64,000 nucleotides of DNA from Heterobilharzia americana (taxonomy: Eukaryota > Platyhelminthes > Trematoda > Strigeidida > Schistosomatidae), in assembly GCA_944470555.2 (NCBI GenBank), contig OX104128.1:59279257-59343256 (forward strand), written 5' to 3'. The translations under genes were made by a program, and so were the position numbers. Positions 21,350 to 31,794 of the stretch are shown here, piece after piece (the stretch's first letter is position 1; every line of letters starts with the position of its first letter). Below the pieces are notes generated by a model. It did not search any database. It saw only the letters and a list, made by a program, of their open reading frames with translations, and had not been told where the DNA came from.

Positions 21350-21736
21350 TCAACTCTTCAGAGAACTTTATTTACCTATCGGACGATGTCTAGTAGTTGG
21401 ATTTCTTCAAACTGTAGTCGTCTTGAAGCCAGTAACTTTCGTTATATCCACTTTGTAATGAATCCATTGATATTGTTTGCTGGTTTCAGTATTTTAGTAC
21501 CCAATTTTGCATATATTTATGCCTATTGTCTCATCTGAAACGAAGCCTCAAGGGAATATAAATCGATAATCAAGGTCTTTATACAACATTGGTGATTACT
21601 CGTGTAGTAATGATCTGTTGTTCTTTCAATCTTATAACTTCCCTACTCGTTTACTCATTAGATCTCTTTCTCTTATATTTCTTGTAGACATTTCACATTT
21701 AAACAATCAGATGATCTGTTTTGAATCTTGGTTGTA
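21350..21736 (+). promoter_or_regulatory. Putative upstream/5' UTR region of ZDHHC12-like gene
   Basis: Non-repeat AT-rich sequence directly before the start codon at 21737. No TATA box or spliced-leader acceptor could be assigned with confidence. An in-frame TGA at 21722-21724 closes the frame upstream. Confidence 0.3.
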
Positions 21737-21848
21737 ATGTGCCATCAACAATATCAAAATGTGAAAATTCAACTGCGTTATTTAGTTCCGTTTTTTCATG
21801 TTATAATTTGTTTAGGTGTACTATTGCCTTTACTACTATGTGAATCTG
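21737..21848 (+). CDS. ZDHHC12: ZDHHC12-like palmitoyltransferase, exon 1
   Basis: First coding exon of a six-exon gene (1197 nt, 398 codons) for a DHHC protein S-acyltransferase, which transfers palmitate to cysteines of target proteins at ER/Golgi-type membranes. The ATG at 21737 is chosen because an in-frame TGA lies 15 nt upstream and the exon ends at a strong donor G/GTAAGT (21849) in the phase the next exon requires. Residues 1-37 contain the first membrane segment (about 13-35, LRYLVPFFHVIICLGVLLPL). The join to exon 2 reads CESELHRI, aligning with the LHDTELRQ region after TM1 of vertebrate ZDHHC12. The exon is only 112 nt and would be missed by length-filtered gene calling. Confidence 0.8.
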
Positions 21849-23537
21849 GTAAGTAGTATTTTTATACCGATGTAGTCTTATTGGTTCATTTATGAAAGGA
21901 TTCAGCCCTTATGTATTCTAGATTTGTTGATTTTATTTCAGATAAATTACATGACAATCAAAATTAGTATACCTAAGTTAAGGTGGTTTTGCTACACAAA
22001 ATATTTGTTTATTCAGTTCTTAACTTCACTAGAAAATTTAGATATAACCTAGTAATATCGTAAAATTCCGACTGTATTTTGAAGGTGAAATGCTTAAGTT
22101 GTTCGTTTGTTTACAAGTTGAATATGACCAGCAGTACCATGCGGATACTGTGTTGGCTATAATAAGGTGGTGGTGGTGGTGGTGGGGCTAGATAGGGTTA
22201 ACTTTCAAGATAGCACACTCTACCCTATCCTATGGTATTTCCGTGCCGGCCGATATACGTTGTCGTATCCGGTGTTATTACGATCAAAATCTCAGTCAAC
22301 AAATCTCAAAAAGTGCAAATGTGACGGGCCTCAAGCAGATGTCCTATGGTCTCTACGATCATACAAATCTATTCGTTTGTCTCTTCCACACATCTTATAG
22401 AGACGTAGGGATAAAAGGCAGCCAATAGAGAAGTCGTTTTCAGATCATTTTCACATCATGATCAGATCATGATTTATGCATGCATTGACGTGAGAACCTA
22501 ATTGGAGAAATTCGACGTCATACAACCAATCGGATTGATTCATTTATGGCTTCATTTTCTGAGTTTTGTATATATATACATATCTGTCGTTGTTCTTGCA
22601 GTCACAGCCCGTCTTTGTCTTCTGATTTTTCGCCGCTCAGTGAAGCAGGAGGTACTGAGGGAGGCCGGTCGTAAAAGTATTCGATTCAGGTGTCTATTGA
22701 GTCTCAGTATCATTATACCCACGCCCGTAATACCACTCGGTCACAACATAGAGATGACTTCCATGGTATAGGCACCTGGCAGCAGAATACAAAACGCAGT
22801 CAACTATGACCTAACCTCAATTCTTTAGCTTCCCTCTTGCCTTCACTTCCAGATACCAATGTTATGCTTCTTACAGTTTGATCAACTTTTCACCCTGTGA
22901 CCACTGGCAATTATTCAAGCCAGTGAAATACCATTCATAGTCTCACTGGAGCTTTCAATGTTAGAATCCCATGCTAAATCTGACGATTGGCATCTCTTTC
23001 CAAAACTCTAAAATGTTGAACCATGAATGTATGGTGTGTTTCTGAGACATACAGGACTGGAGTCAATGTGATGAATCTGGAAAAATTAATTGTACTGGTG
23101 TCCAGAGATTCAGCGTCTTGCTGCTGTGGACTCTAGTCTATGTATAACAATATGTTCTGAGGAAGAAGGTGCACTTCTCGACTGAATACTGTGCAACAGC
23201 CGTCTGTGCGCTATTCGACTAGACGGATCTATCGTCAAACTTTGCAGTGATCATAAACAATGGTGAGTGGAGAAGAAGAACTAGAAAGAGAGAGAGATGA
23301 AGAGGTCGCAGGCATTAGATGATGCTCAGTAATCATTTCGGCTTATTAAGTGTATGCTAGCAAGAAGGCAATCGTTAGTGAGACAATGACTAACAAGAAC
23401 GGGTCTCCACTTATCACTTTCGAAGCATAGTTCAACTGGTCCACGACAACTTTTCCTTTGCCAACTTATTCTTTACATACTACTTTGGAATATTGTACAC
23501 ATTGATAAATTGAGTGCACTTTTTTGTTATATTTTAG
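21849..23537 (+). other. Intron 1 of ZDHHC12-like gene
   Basis: Mostly unrecognised sequence. A (GGT)n run lies near 22167-22187. An 89-codon open frame at 22502-22771 with a hydrophobic start has no splice or family support and is not called as an exon. Confidence 0.5.
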
Positions 23538-23668
23538 AGCTACATCGGATCGTTTTCATTGAACCGGATTATATCCATATCACATGCTTCTTTATTTTCT
23601 TTGTTGTATCACTTATTGCCTACGGTTTGACAAGTTGTATTGACCCCGGTTATTTAACAGCCGAAAAG
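23538..23668 (+). CDS. ZDHHC12: ZDHHC12-like palmitoyltransferase, exon 2
   Basis: Acceptor TATTTTAG at 23537 and donor AAG/GTATGT at 23669; phase 1 in, phase 0 out. Encodes residues 38-81: the luminal loop, second membrane segment (about 50-70) and SCIDPGYL, the DPG motif that follows TM2 in DHHC enzymes. The human ZDHHC12 equivalent is a SLMDPGY motif at the same place (established family knowledge). Confidence 0.88.
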
Positions 23669-23869
23669 GTATGTAGAAAAGAAAAATTGTAAATTTGTTT
23701 TATTTCCTTAAAATGTATCGAAACGTTTGTGAGAAAAGTGTAAAAATGCATAAATTGTTTATCACAAATTATCTTTTATAAGAAAGGCTAATTATACAAC
23801 GACTAGTGAAACTGTTAAGATTGTTTGGATTTGAAGAAGCTGGTCGTGAATATGAGTCTTAGATGGAAT

Positions 23870-23970
23870 AACATCATTCACTAGATGGCAGGCTCAGCTA
23901 GCTGACGAGCCCGAAATATGACGAAATGCACGTTGTAGATTCCACTACTAACCACTGTCTATCATTGTCA
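23870..23970 (+). mobile_element. Sm-alpha-like SINE fragment
   Basis: Hammerhead region only: CTGACGAGCCCG, GAAATGCACG, triplet GTT. Stem II is poorly paired. Located in intron 2 just upstream of the 2.0-kb repeat. Confidence 0.6.
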
Positions 23971-24058
23971 TAATTGAACTGTTTATTTATCAATTTCAAT
24001 GATTCATCTACCTTACTGTTTGAATAATTTAGTTCGGATAATATTTTTATTGAACCGA

Positions 24059-26094
24059 TGAAAAGAGCGTAGAAGATTTGGATTTCACCGATGATGATTT
24101 ACGTCTAGTGTCGCACAAACTCGAAGATCTACAGGCGAAAAACAACAAGTTGGCAGAAGAGGCGAGGCAGCGAAGACAGAACTTCAGGTGAACGTAGAGG
24201 AGACAGAGGTGATGAAGATGTGCAGACAACAACAACAATCACCATGAACGTGAGAAATCTAAATGAAGTAGCCTGTTTCACGTACCTAGGCGAGGCGGCA
24301 CCGTTTGAATTACAGGTGTGGTCACAGATGAGGATATGGAAGCGAGGATCGGAAATGGAGCAAGACAGATCTTCATCAATCTGTGGAGACGAGTGTGTAG
24401 ATGTACTGCAGTGCAGTGCAGTGGAGTGGAGTGCAGTTCACTGGACTGCTGTCAGCATAAAGCCTGAAGAAGATCCGTATTTTGAACACTAATATCAATG
24501 AGTCAATTCAGTGGTTGGTTGTATGTGATGATTGAGAGACTAGGTGTGTAATGAAGAGCATTTGCAACAACGTGCAGACATATATGAACGAACAGTTGTC
24601 GCCTGCGTTAATTCGATACTGAAGATCAGATCAGAGGAGGAGGTGTGGCCTGGACAGGAACCAACCAAATAACCAACCAACCAGCCAAGAAGCTATCGGC
24701 CAACAAATATGCAGAAGACGGAGAAGTGGAGATGGATTGGATTGGATTGTATTGGACATAGACTGAGAAGACGGTTTAGGGACATGACGTGCCAAGCCAG
24801 GCCAGGCCAGACGAGACTAGACCAGACCAGGCCGTTGATTGTAAAGCAAATGGGAAACGAGGAGTTGTGCGTGTGAGGGTGATATGGAGTAGATAGTGTG
24901 AGGAAGAAATGGAAGTTTGTGGTGAGTCATGGTGTCAGGTTGAGAATACTGTAGAGAAGAGAGTGGAATGGTGATGTGTTATTGAATCCTAATGTTGCAG
25001 TAGGAAGCCAAGGGACAAATAAAAGTAGATGATGATAATATTTATATGATATGGTCACTCTTTTTTACACAGTAAAGTCTCATAATGTTGAAGAATGTTT
25101 TTAGTGTAAGAGACCAGTTCTTCCACTTTAGTGTGTGTTTGTAGTATGATGAGTGAAAGTTGTTAAAGGTGTCGGAGAATTAGTGCTGTGATGGTTTTTG
25201 TTGGTAGCTTCGGACAATAGTGATAGATGAATATACTGAAGGGAATTTGTGTCCGGTAGGGAGCATTGATATAGTCAGACACCTGATGGGAACTGTGTAG
25301 GGGGAAAATATCTTCTAAGTCTTGAGGAAAATGAGAGGAATAACAAGAATTGTCATGTATACTATGATTTTGTGACTGTTGGTGTGAGTGGTGTAATGGA
25401 GTGTAGACTATCTGGTTATGAGGAGGAGGTAGGTGTTTGTCCTGAGGATAATATAAAAATGAGTGTTTGAGGAGTGTTGGTGAATTGGTTGAGAATGTGT
25501 CACAATGACGTAGATGTACTGACTGTTTGACGTCTTGTGAAGCTTGACTATTTGGACTAACCTTTACCTTGGAATTGTTTTTTATCTCACAACTTTGTCT
25601 ACTTTGATATTATTTATTTATCCAGTTGTTTTTTCTATACCACGGCAAATTGTGGTATATTGATGCGATGCACTAGAATGCAAAGTTGTAGATTGATCTT
25701 TTCTGTTTGTCTAAATGTGTAGAAGTTTGCTGAGTGCATTTCAGTGTGATTCCCTTAGATGAGTTTCGCAAATTTTTTGGGCTCTTTAACGAAACCTTGG
25801 AGATTATTTGAATTTTAGCTGTGTACTTGCTGTCTCATTCAATCCATCATCATCATCATCATCATGATTATCAACCTAGGACTAGGCATTACTGCGTAAC
25901 GGTCCGAGTTGCCACACCTCATATCAGCACATCAAGTAAAAAGGTAGTGAGGCGAAGGATGAAGATAAGTGATTGCAGTGAAAAGAAATATCAAGTACGA
26001 GAAGAAAGGAAAGAGGAGTGACAAAGTGGTGAGATTCGGTAAAGCCTTGTTAAGATGAGGATAATGTGTGTATACATCTGCGCCACTGACTTCG
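24059..26094 (+). repeat. 2.0-kb composite repeat, copy 2
   Basis: Same orientation as 16899-18918 and nearly identical to it. It lies inside intron 2 of the ZDHHC12-like gene, about 7.16 kb from copy 1. It keeps the ACCAACCAAATAACCAACC variant near 24660 that is also present in the inverted partial copy at 29405-29835. The upstream RT core seen at 16560-16900 is absent here, so this copy begins at an abrupt truncation. Confidence 0.88.
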
Positions 26095-26099
26095 GTTCT

Positions 26100-26730
26100 G
26101 AGCCATGTCATTCAATCCAGCCTGGGTGTTGTTTTGAAATAGAGCAACATATGAATGTGTTGTTAATTTTTTTGCATATTCGGTAGTATTGTTATGTTTT
26201 GACCTCTGTTAATTATTTGTTGTAAAACTATTGTTTTTATTTTCGGTTGTTATAATATAACAATGTGGTAATTGTTCCCACTCAGATAATGAGTTTTAAT
26301 TAGATTTATAACACTTGGAATGTGCTTTACGGAGAACCCGTAAATTCGTTATCATAGTTACTTGTTAACAAGATGTGTCTGCAGTCTCCACTTAATTCGT
26401 GCTGCTTATTAGATCACTACTGATCTGCGTGGATGTAGCTCAGTGACTTCCAACCTGTGGGCCTCATATTTAGAACTCTATTTGCCTTGCTTATTTTCTC
26501 AATCGGATGATAATAATACCGATGCGATGTACGCCGTATTATTATTATCACTACTACTACTACTAGGTCACAAGTATGGCACAGCAAGGGCACCAGGAAA
26601 TGCACCACACAAAGTAAAATAACAACATTATGAAGATATAAAGCGAAGGGAGGCGGATAAATGAAAAGTAAAGCACAATGAGAATAGAGTTATTGGGAAG
26701 GCTATCCAGTAAGATAATTTTAAAACAAAA
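26100..26730. other. Intron 2 sequence, no recognised feature
   Basis: AT-rich, with short ATT/ACT trinucleotide runs near 26530-26565. Confidence 0.35.
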
Positions 26731-26739
26731 CATTCATTA

Positions 26740-27770
26740 CTTTTCAGCACCACATGAAGATTTAATGAAGCTACAGCATGACCACCACGAATTTCTATTC
26801 TGAGCCACATCTGATAGGGTCTTAAGCCACTGAGTTGTGTTATCTCTTGGAGCCCACCCGGGGAGTCGTGATGCATCAGTAGATACTATCCCGATACAAC
26901 TATCTTTAATCTCTCGGCGCTACGTCATACAATGACCGCCTCTCCACTTCTTCCATCCAGCTCCGTGGCTAGCACACAGTGAACGGTGAGGGAGCCGTTG
27001 GGACGACATGCGTAACACACGTTCAAACCATATAAGCTGGTGTTTCCAGATGAAATCACTTATTGAATGGCGATCTACCGCGTGCCCACACGCACGTTGT
27101 CGTACATTGGAATTACGGGGACGGCGATGATCGAACACACCGAGTCGTCACACATCATCAACTTGGAGAGGCCAGGTTTCACTGGCATAGAGCAGAAGTG
27201 TTCGCACCAAAGCGTTGTAAACCCAACCTCTTACAGTTAGAATAGCATCATGACGGCGCCAAAGGTGGCCCACGTTGGAGTATACCACCCTGGCTTTCGA
27301 TATGCGGCTAGAGATTTTATCCCTCACACCTCCACCAACACTCACAATACTACCCGGATACCCAGAACAAATCTTGGACTACTTCCAACGGCTCATCACG
27401 AAGAGTGAGCGCAGACACAGGCTCCCGTGAATCTTCCAAAACCACTTTTTTCTCTTCGATGGTATCAAGCACATACCATTCTTATAAACACTAGTCGCTA
27501 GTTGATTAAGTACTGGTTCAACAGCCTGTGTATTATCGAACAGTAAGACGATATTCAAGGTCGAATAGCCGTCCTCTGGGTAGTAGATCTATATCGACAC
27601 GCACCTCCTTCACCACTATCTCAAAAATACCATCAATGGCAAAGTTAAAGAGGAATGGAAAAATCGGGACACTGTGCCTAACTTCACTGCTGATTTTTAG
27701 CAATGGAGACAGATTGTTTTATGCCGTCACTCTTCCCAAAATGTTACTGAGTTACTGATGTATTCGCACC
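26740..27770 (-). pseudogene. Family X reverse transcriptase fragment (divergent)
   Basis: On the - strand two adjacent frames encode SVGGGVRDKISSRISKARVV, LLYASETWPLQ and a following HRRPRNSNVRQRA region. These are diverged equivalents of the ADEISARIQKARLAFANLRH and LLYGCETWPLKVED region at 40700-40920. Stops and frameshifts separate the pieces. It is a dead insertion in intron 2, antisense to the host gene. Confidence 0.75.
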
Positions 27771-27905
27771 GTAATGTTTCATTTCTTAGTATTTTTGAGT
27801 GAAATGCTATTTATTAACCAAAGAAAGCTCCTTAATAGATTTCGTAAGTACTTTTTTTCGCCTTATATTTTCATGTTGATACTCTTACTATTATTTTTCT
27901 AAAAG

Positions 27906-28265
27906 GCAAGGTGGTTTCGACATCGTCGTGGTCATATTTCACTAACTAATGATCCTGTCGATGAGTCTTCCCCATATATCAATGATGAATACACTACTGC
28001 TAATTCGGATGCAATTTGTAAGCGCAATTCAACAATGGATCACAACTATGCACAATCACAGTCATTTTTCAAGCATTCAACAGGTCATCCTGAATCTCAG
28101 TGTGTAGAAAAAGACAATACCACTGTTCCGACGCAATCGAATAGGCTCTGCGTTATTTTGAAGACGGATTGGTCGAATCGCTTATGTTCCAAAGTGAATA
28201 CAGATTGTGAAGTGTTGGTTAATCTGTCTGTTCCCGTGAGGTTTTGTAAACATTGCCTTCTAGAG
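27906..28265 (+). CDS. ZDHHC12: ZDHHC12-like palmitoyltransferase, exon 3
   Basis: Acceptor TTTCTAAAAG at 27905 and donor GAG/GTAAGA at 28266; phase 0 on both sides, 120 codons (residues 82-201). It starts with a basic stretch (ARWFRHRRG), continues with about 85 polar, Ser/Asn/Thr-rich residues, and ends with VPVRFCKHCLLE, the first zinc-binding Cys pair (C195, C198) of the cysteine-rich domain. Vertebrate ZDHHC12 has a much shorter TM2-CRD linker, so the cytosolic insertion is a distinguishing feature of this protein. Confidence 0.9.
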
Positions 28266-28499
28266 GTAAGATATTTCTATGAAATACATTTCACTTCATA
28301 AGTGATTATCCAGTCTTTTCAGCTATCCTATTACTAGTTTAATGCATATCCTACTGAAAGCTACGGGAGTAACGATTGAGCCAGTCTCATTCCTTCATCT
28401 ATTATACAGCGGTTAGAAATGGCTGTTAAAAGGTAGAAGACATGAAACGGTTACACAGTTTTGATTCTAGATGTCTTCTCACGTTTGTTGGAATCACCG

Positions 28500-29110
28500 T
28501 GTGAGTAGTGTTGGTGTCAGGCGAAGAGTACTAGGCAAGACAGGTTATGAAGGTTATGAAGCTTCATCGGCTGAAGCGGCTTGGATACGTACTGCACATG
28601 CCGAGTGATCGCCTACTTTGACGTTGGTTGGAAGAGAATTTAGAGTTGCGAGACCAAGACGTTGCATTAGTCGATGAAGTCCCCGACTGTTCGTCTAAGT
28701 CGTGTTAGGAGATGTAGATTACCTGGCTGGGGGTCGCGAAGACGAAGGGAATCAAAGGTTGAGGACTCTTGATGACATGGTTGAAAATTCGTAACAATGG
28801 CTCAGATGTATGCACTGTTTGACGTCTTTTAATTCTTGAACATTCGCATTAACCTTTATTTAGTATAATATCAGTCATTTTCTATCCACTAGTTCTTTGT
28901 ATACTACTGTGAAGTGTGACAAGTTGAAGTGATGCACTTGTGTACGAGGTTCTACGTGATTTCTGTTTATCTGTCTTTCTCTATTGTTCACCTTCCTTAA
29001 ATCGAATACCTGCTGACTGTTTTGCTTATTGATGCATAGTAATATGTAACAGCTTGAATTGTAGACGACTTTAGAAATTATCTTGGTGGATCGACAGATA
29101 GACAAACAAT
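28500..29110 (+). mobile_element. Non-LTR retrotransposon 3' fragment with variant tail
   Basis: Begins with a degraded RT C-terminal region (GAAGCTTCATCGGCTGAAGC, GGATACGTACTGCACATGCC) and ends with the CACTGTTTGACGTCTTTTAA tail and a TACTACTGTGAAGTGTGACA word also seen near 21260. Located in intron 3. Confidence 0.6.
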
Positions 29111-29183
29111 CAAATTAAATTGGGATCTTATTCATTAAATCATTCTGAAAAATATACAAACCGTTCCATGACACCTAAAGTAA

Positions 29184-29335
29184 GCGCGACTTTAGAGTTA
29201 CTTCGAAAGCCACTCTAGCTAAAATTGAAATAACCAATCAGATTTCTTCATTTCGACTGGAAAGATATTTTTCCCTTATAAACTACTAAACTCTAATTCA
29301 GTAGTTATTAAGGTGGTGGCCTTTGAAGTCACTCC
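29184..29335. mobile_element. MITE-like element, copy 2
   Basis: Inverted termini GCGCGACTTTAGAGTTACTT and GGCCTTTGAAGTCACTCC, and the same central words as the copy at 7030-7168 (ACCAATCAGATTTCTTCATT, TTCGACTGGAAAG). Length is about 152 bp, in intron 3 of the ZDHHC12-like gene. Confidence 0.6.
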
Positions 29336-29404
29336 AAATATGACTACTTGACTACGATTTGAAAACTACATATTCAGCTACAATACATTATTATTTATTT
29401 ATTA

Positions 29405-29935
29405 TTCGTTCTTTGGGTTCCTAGTGGAACATTAGGATTCAATAACACGTCGCCATTCCACTCTCTTCTCTACAGTATTCTCAACCTGACACCATGACTC
29501 ACCACAAACTTCCATTTCTTCCTCACACTATCTACTCCATATCACCCTCACACACACAACTCCTCGTTTCCCATTTGCTTTACAATCAACGGCCTGGTCT
29601 GGTCTAGTCTCGTCTGGCCTGGCCTGGCTTGGCACGTCATGTCCCTAAACCGTCTTCTCAGTCTATGTCCAATACAATCCAATCCAATCCATCTCCACTT
29701 CTCCGTCTTCTGCATATTTGTTGGCCGATAGCTTCTTGGCTGGTTGGTTGGTTATTTGGTTGGTTCCTGTCCAGGCCACACTTCCTTCTTGCTTATTCTT
29801 TCTGGCCATCTGATCTTCAGTTCACTGGTTTACTAGTCGGTCCTAAGCCCGGATAAAGATGGAAGGTTGGGTGTTGGGTTGGCAACTCTACCGCGTAAAA
29901 CCAATCTAATCGCTAAAGAAACTTCAAAGCTACAA
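29405..29935 (-). mobile_element. RTE-like element with inverted 5' segment
   Basis: 29405-29835 is the reverse complement of the RTE 3' region in the 2.0-kb repeat (about 24640-25025). At its right end the sequence switches to the 5' end of the same family in + orientation (29835-29935: AGTCGGTCCTAAGCCCGGAT, CGCTAAAGAAACTTCAAAGC), as at 47150-47250 and 55110-55215. This arrangement is that of a twin-primed, 5'-inverted insertion. Confidence 0.65.
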
Positions 29936-30039
29936 TACACTATTTAATTTAAATTATGCGTGATGATATCGCTTGTGTTTTAATTTTAACACGGATTCAA
30001 GGCATCCATCCTAGGTTTTGTGTTTGTTGGCACTCGCCA

Positions 30040-30680
30040 GTAAGGCGTATCTGCAGTCTGGACGGAATTGACGTCCCGCCTGATATTTAAACCCGCGTCA
30101 CCCAGTGTTGTAGTCAACGCCTTTATCACTGAGCTATTCGGGCTGCGATTGATTTACTGTAGGACTGGGTTACATATATTGATTGGTCTTGGGATAGCAA
30201 CCAATTTCATGCTGTCTAGTTCTAAATACTACAGATCAAAACATTTTATTCTTAATTTCTTTCGGTAAATATTTGATTATAATGATACTGTGCATCAATG
30301 GCTAGTTTTATCAACTGTGATACATTGAGTTGGCACAATCTTTTTAACAAACAAATAAAATGTGTTGATGTTAAATAGAAGTAAATACAACAAAATGTAA
30401 CAGTCATAATGCTCAGATTTAATGAACCCATAAAATACTTCATATGTGTGTAATGGTGATCATAGTACAGTTGGTGATGCAAGCGAAAAGTTGTTTGATT
30501 CAGCTTTCATGTTCTTCGTTTTCCCTCTCTCTCTCTCTCTTTTTCTCTCTCTTTGTGTCATACTTCTAGTCAACATCTTTCTTGTATTGCACGTCTTGTC
30601 TTTCGATTCTCTTAGTTGTGAATCATCAGCCAAACAATACTAATCATCATGTCATCATTATCCAGTATGAATAATGCCAA
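30040..30680. other. Intron 3 sequence, no recognised feature
   Basis: AT-rich, with a CT-rich tract near 30523-30552. No repeat assigned. Confidence 0.35.
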
Positions 30681-30689
30681 CCTGATAAA

Positions 30690-31040
30690 AACCAAGACTG
30701 TCTTCGATAGTCAAACTGATAATGTCAGTACGATGTTCCCCTCTCTCTGATTCATCTGGATTTGAATTTGGATAAGATGTTCTGGCTCATTAGCCAGTGT
30801 GAATACGATAAACAAATAGTAAAGACTCATGAATACGTATGACAGTCGAATAAAACTCTGTGTGATGTCTGGTGTAAAATTAAAACCTGATCAGTAATCG
30901 GGTCTCATAGTTCAGTGGGTAGAGAATCGGGCTGACAACCAGGAAGGTGCTGGTTCGAATCTTGCCGAGCCTAAGGTTTTCTTTTTGGCTTGAATCCTCA
31001 CCCAGTATCAATAATACCATGTCTTTATTGTATTAGGAAT
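30690..31040 (+). mobile_element. tRNA-like SINE family 3, long form
   Basis: A tRNA-like head at 30901-30970 (A-box-like TAGTTCAGTGGGTAGAG and B-box-like GCTGGTTCGAATC), then the TTGAATCCTCACCCAG tail. The preceding 200 bp (AGTCAAACTGATAATGTCAG, GCCAGTGTGAATACGATAAA) resemble 63740-63880, so the unit may be a longer element than the SINE head alone. Confidence 0.6.
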
Positions 31041-31179
31041 ACAATTAGGATTTCAAAGGTCAACGTGAACATTTAGTTAAATTAATTAATCGTTAATTTT
31101 AATGCTTTGATATATCTATTCTCATAATAAAAAAAACCGTCCTTAGCCACCTTTTGCACATGCGTGCAGTAGGCAATAA

Positions 31180-31300
31180 TCCACACCTATTATGTGAAGG
31201 CTAGTGATACTACCTGATTGCCTAAACCTCGGCGGGTGGAGCGGAGGTCGAACCCATTATCCATTGGTTGAAAGTCATCTCCACAAACTAAGTCAGTTAC
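31180..31300. repeat. tRNA-like SINE family 4 copy
   Basis: GAAGGCTAGTGATACTACCT, GCCTAAACCTCGGCGGGTGG and GGTCGAACCC, matching 2140-2270 and 5130-5186. Confidence 0.5.
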
Positions 31301-31412
31301 ATAAGCGTACATTTATATCTAGTTCCCTTAAATTTTTTTCTTTTATGACTTAAGTGCTTTCCTAATCATTAACCACTAATTATTATTATTATTTTTATTG
31401 AAATTTGTATAG

Positions 31413-31579
31413 CAACCGCTTCGTTGTCGTCACTGTCCAGATTGTAATCGTTGTGTGCTGAAATTTGACCATCATTGCCCATGGGTGGGTAATTGTATCG
31501 GAGAACGGAATCATTCAGCATTTGTTGTGTTCCTATTTTGTCAAAGTGTTTCAATTTGGTGGTGTGTATATTTTACCTG
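31413..31579 (+). CDS. ZDHHC12: ZDHHC12-like palmitoyltransferase, exon 4 (catalytic DHHC)
   Basis: Acceptor TTTGTATAG at 31412 and donor TG/GTAAGT at 31580; phase 0 in, phase 2 out. Encodes residues 202-256 plus part of W257. It holds [14 protein letters not shown], then DHHC at 220-223 (catalytic C223), [15 protein letters not shown], and the start of TM3 (about 237-257). The zinc-ligand pattern C-x2-C-x9-HC-x2-C-x4-DHHC-x5-C is complete across exons 3 and 4, so the enzyme is predicted to be active. QPLR, GERNH and the FVV start of TM3 match vertebrate ZDHHC12 closely. Confidence 0.95.
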
Positions 31580-31794
31580 GTAAGTTAGTTTTCTTAGGTA
31601 ATTAATAATATGCGACATTATCGAAGATGTACGCGTTCTCGTTATCCTTCTTTTTTTCCCGGTTACCTTTAGCCTTCCAACTTCGTTGGAAAATTCTTCT
31701 CTGTGCTTACATACCGTCTGCATTCAACTCATATTATACTGTATTGTAGAAACGATTTACTTAAAAAGCCATCTATCTAATGCAAAATCTCGCA

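Noticed and set aside
22502..22771. 89-codon frame as an extra ZDHHC12-like exon
   Set aside because: Exons 1 and 2 already join in phase and align with the family; no suitable splice sites or homologous segment support an insertion here.
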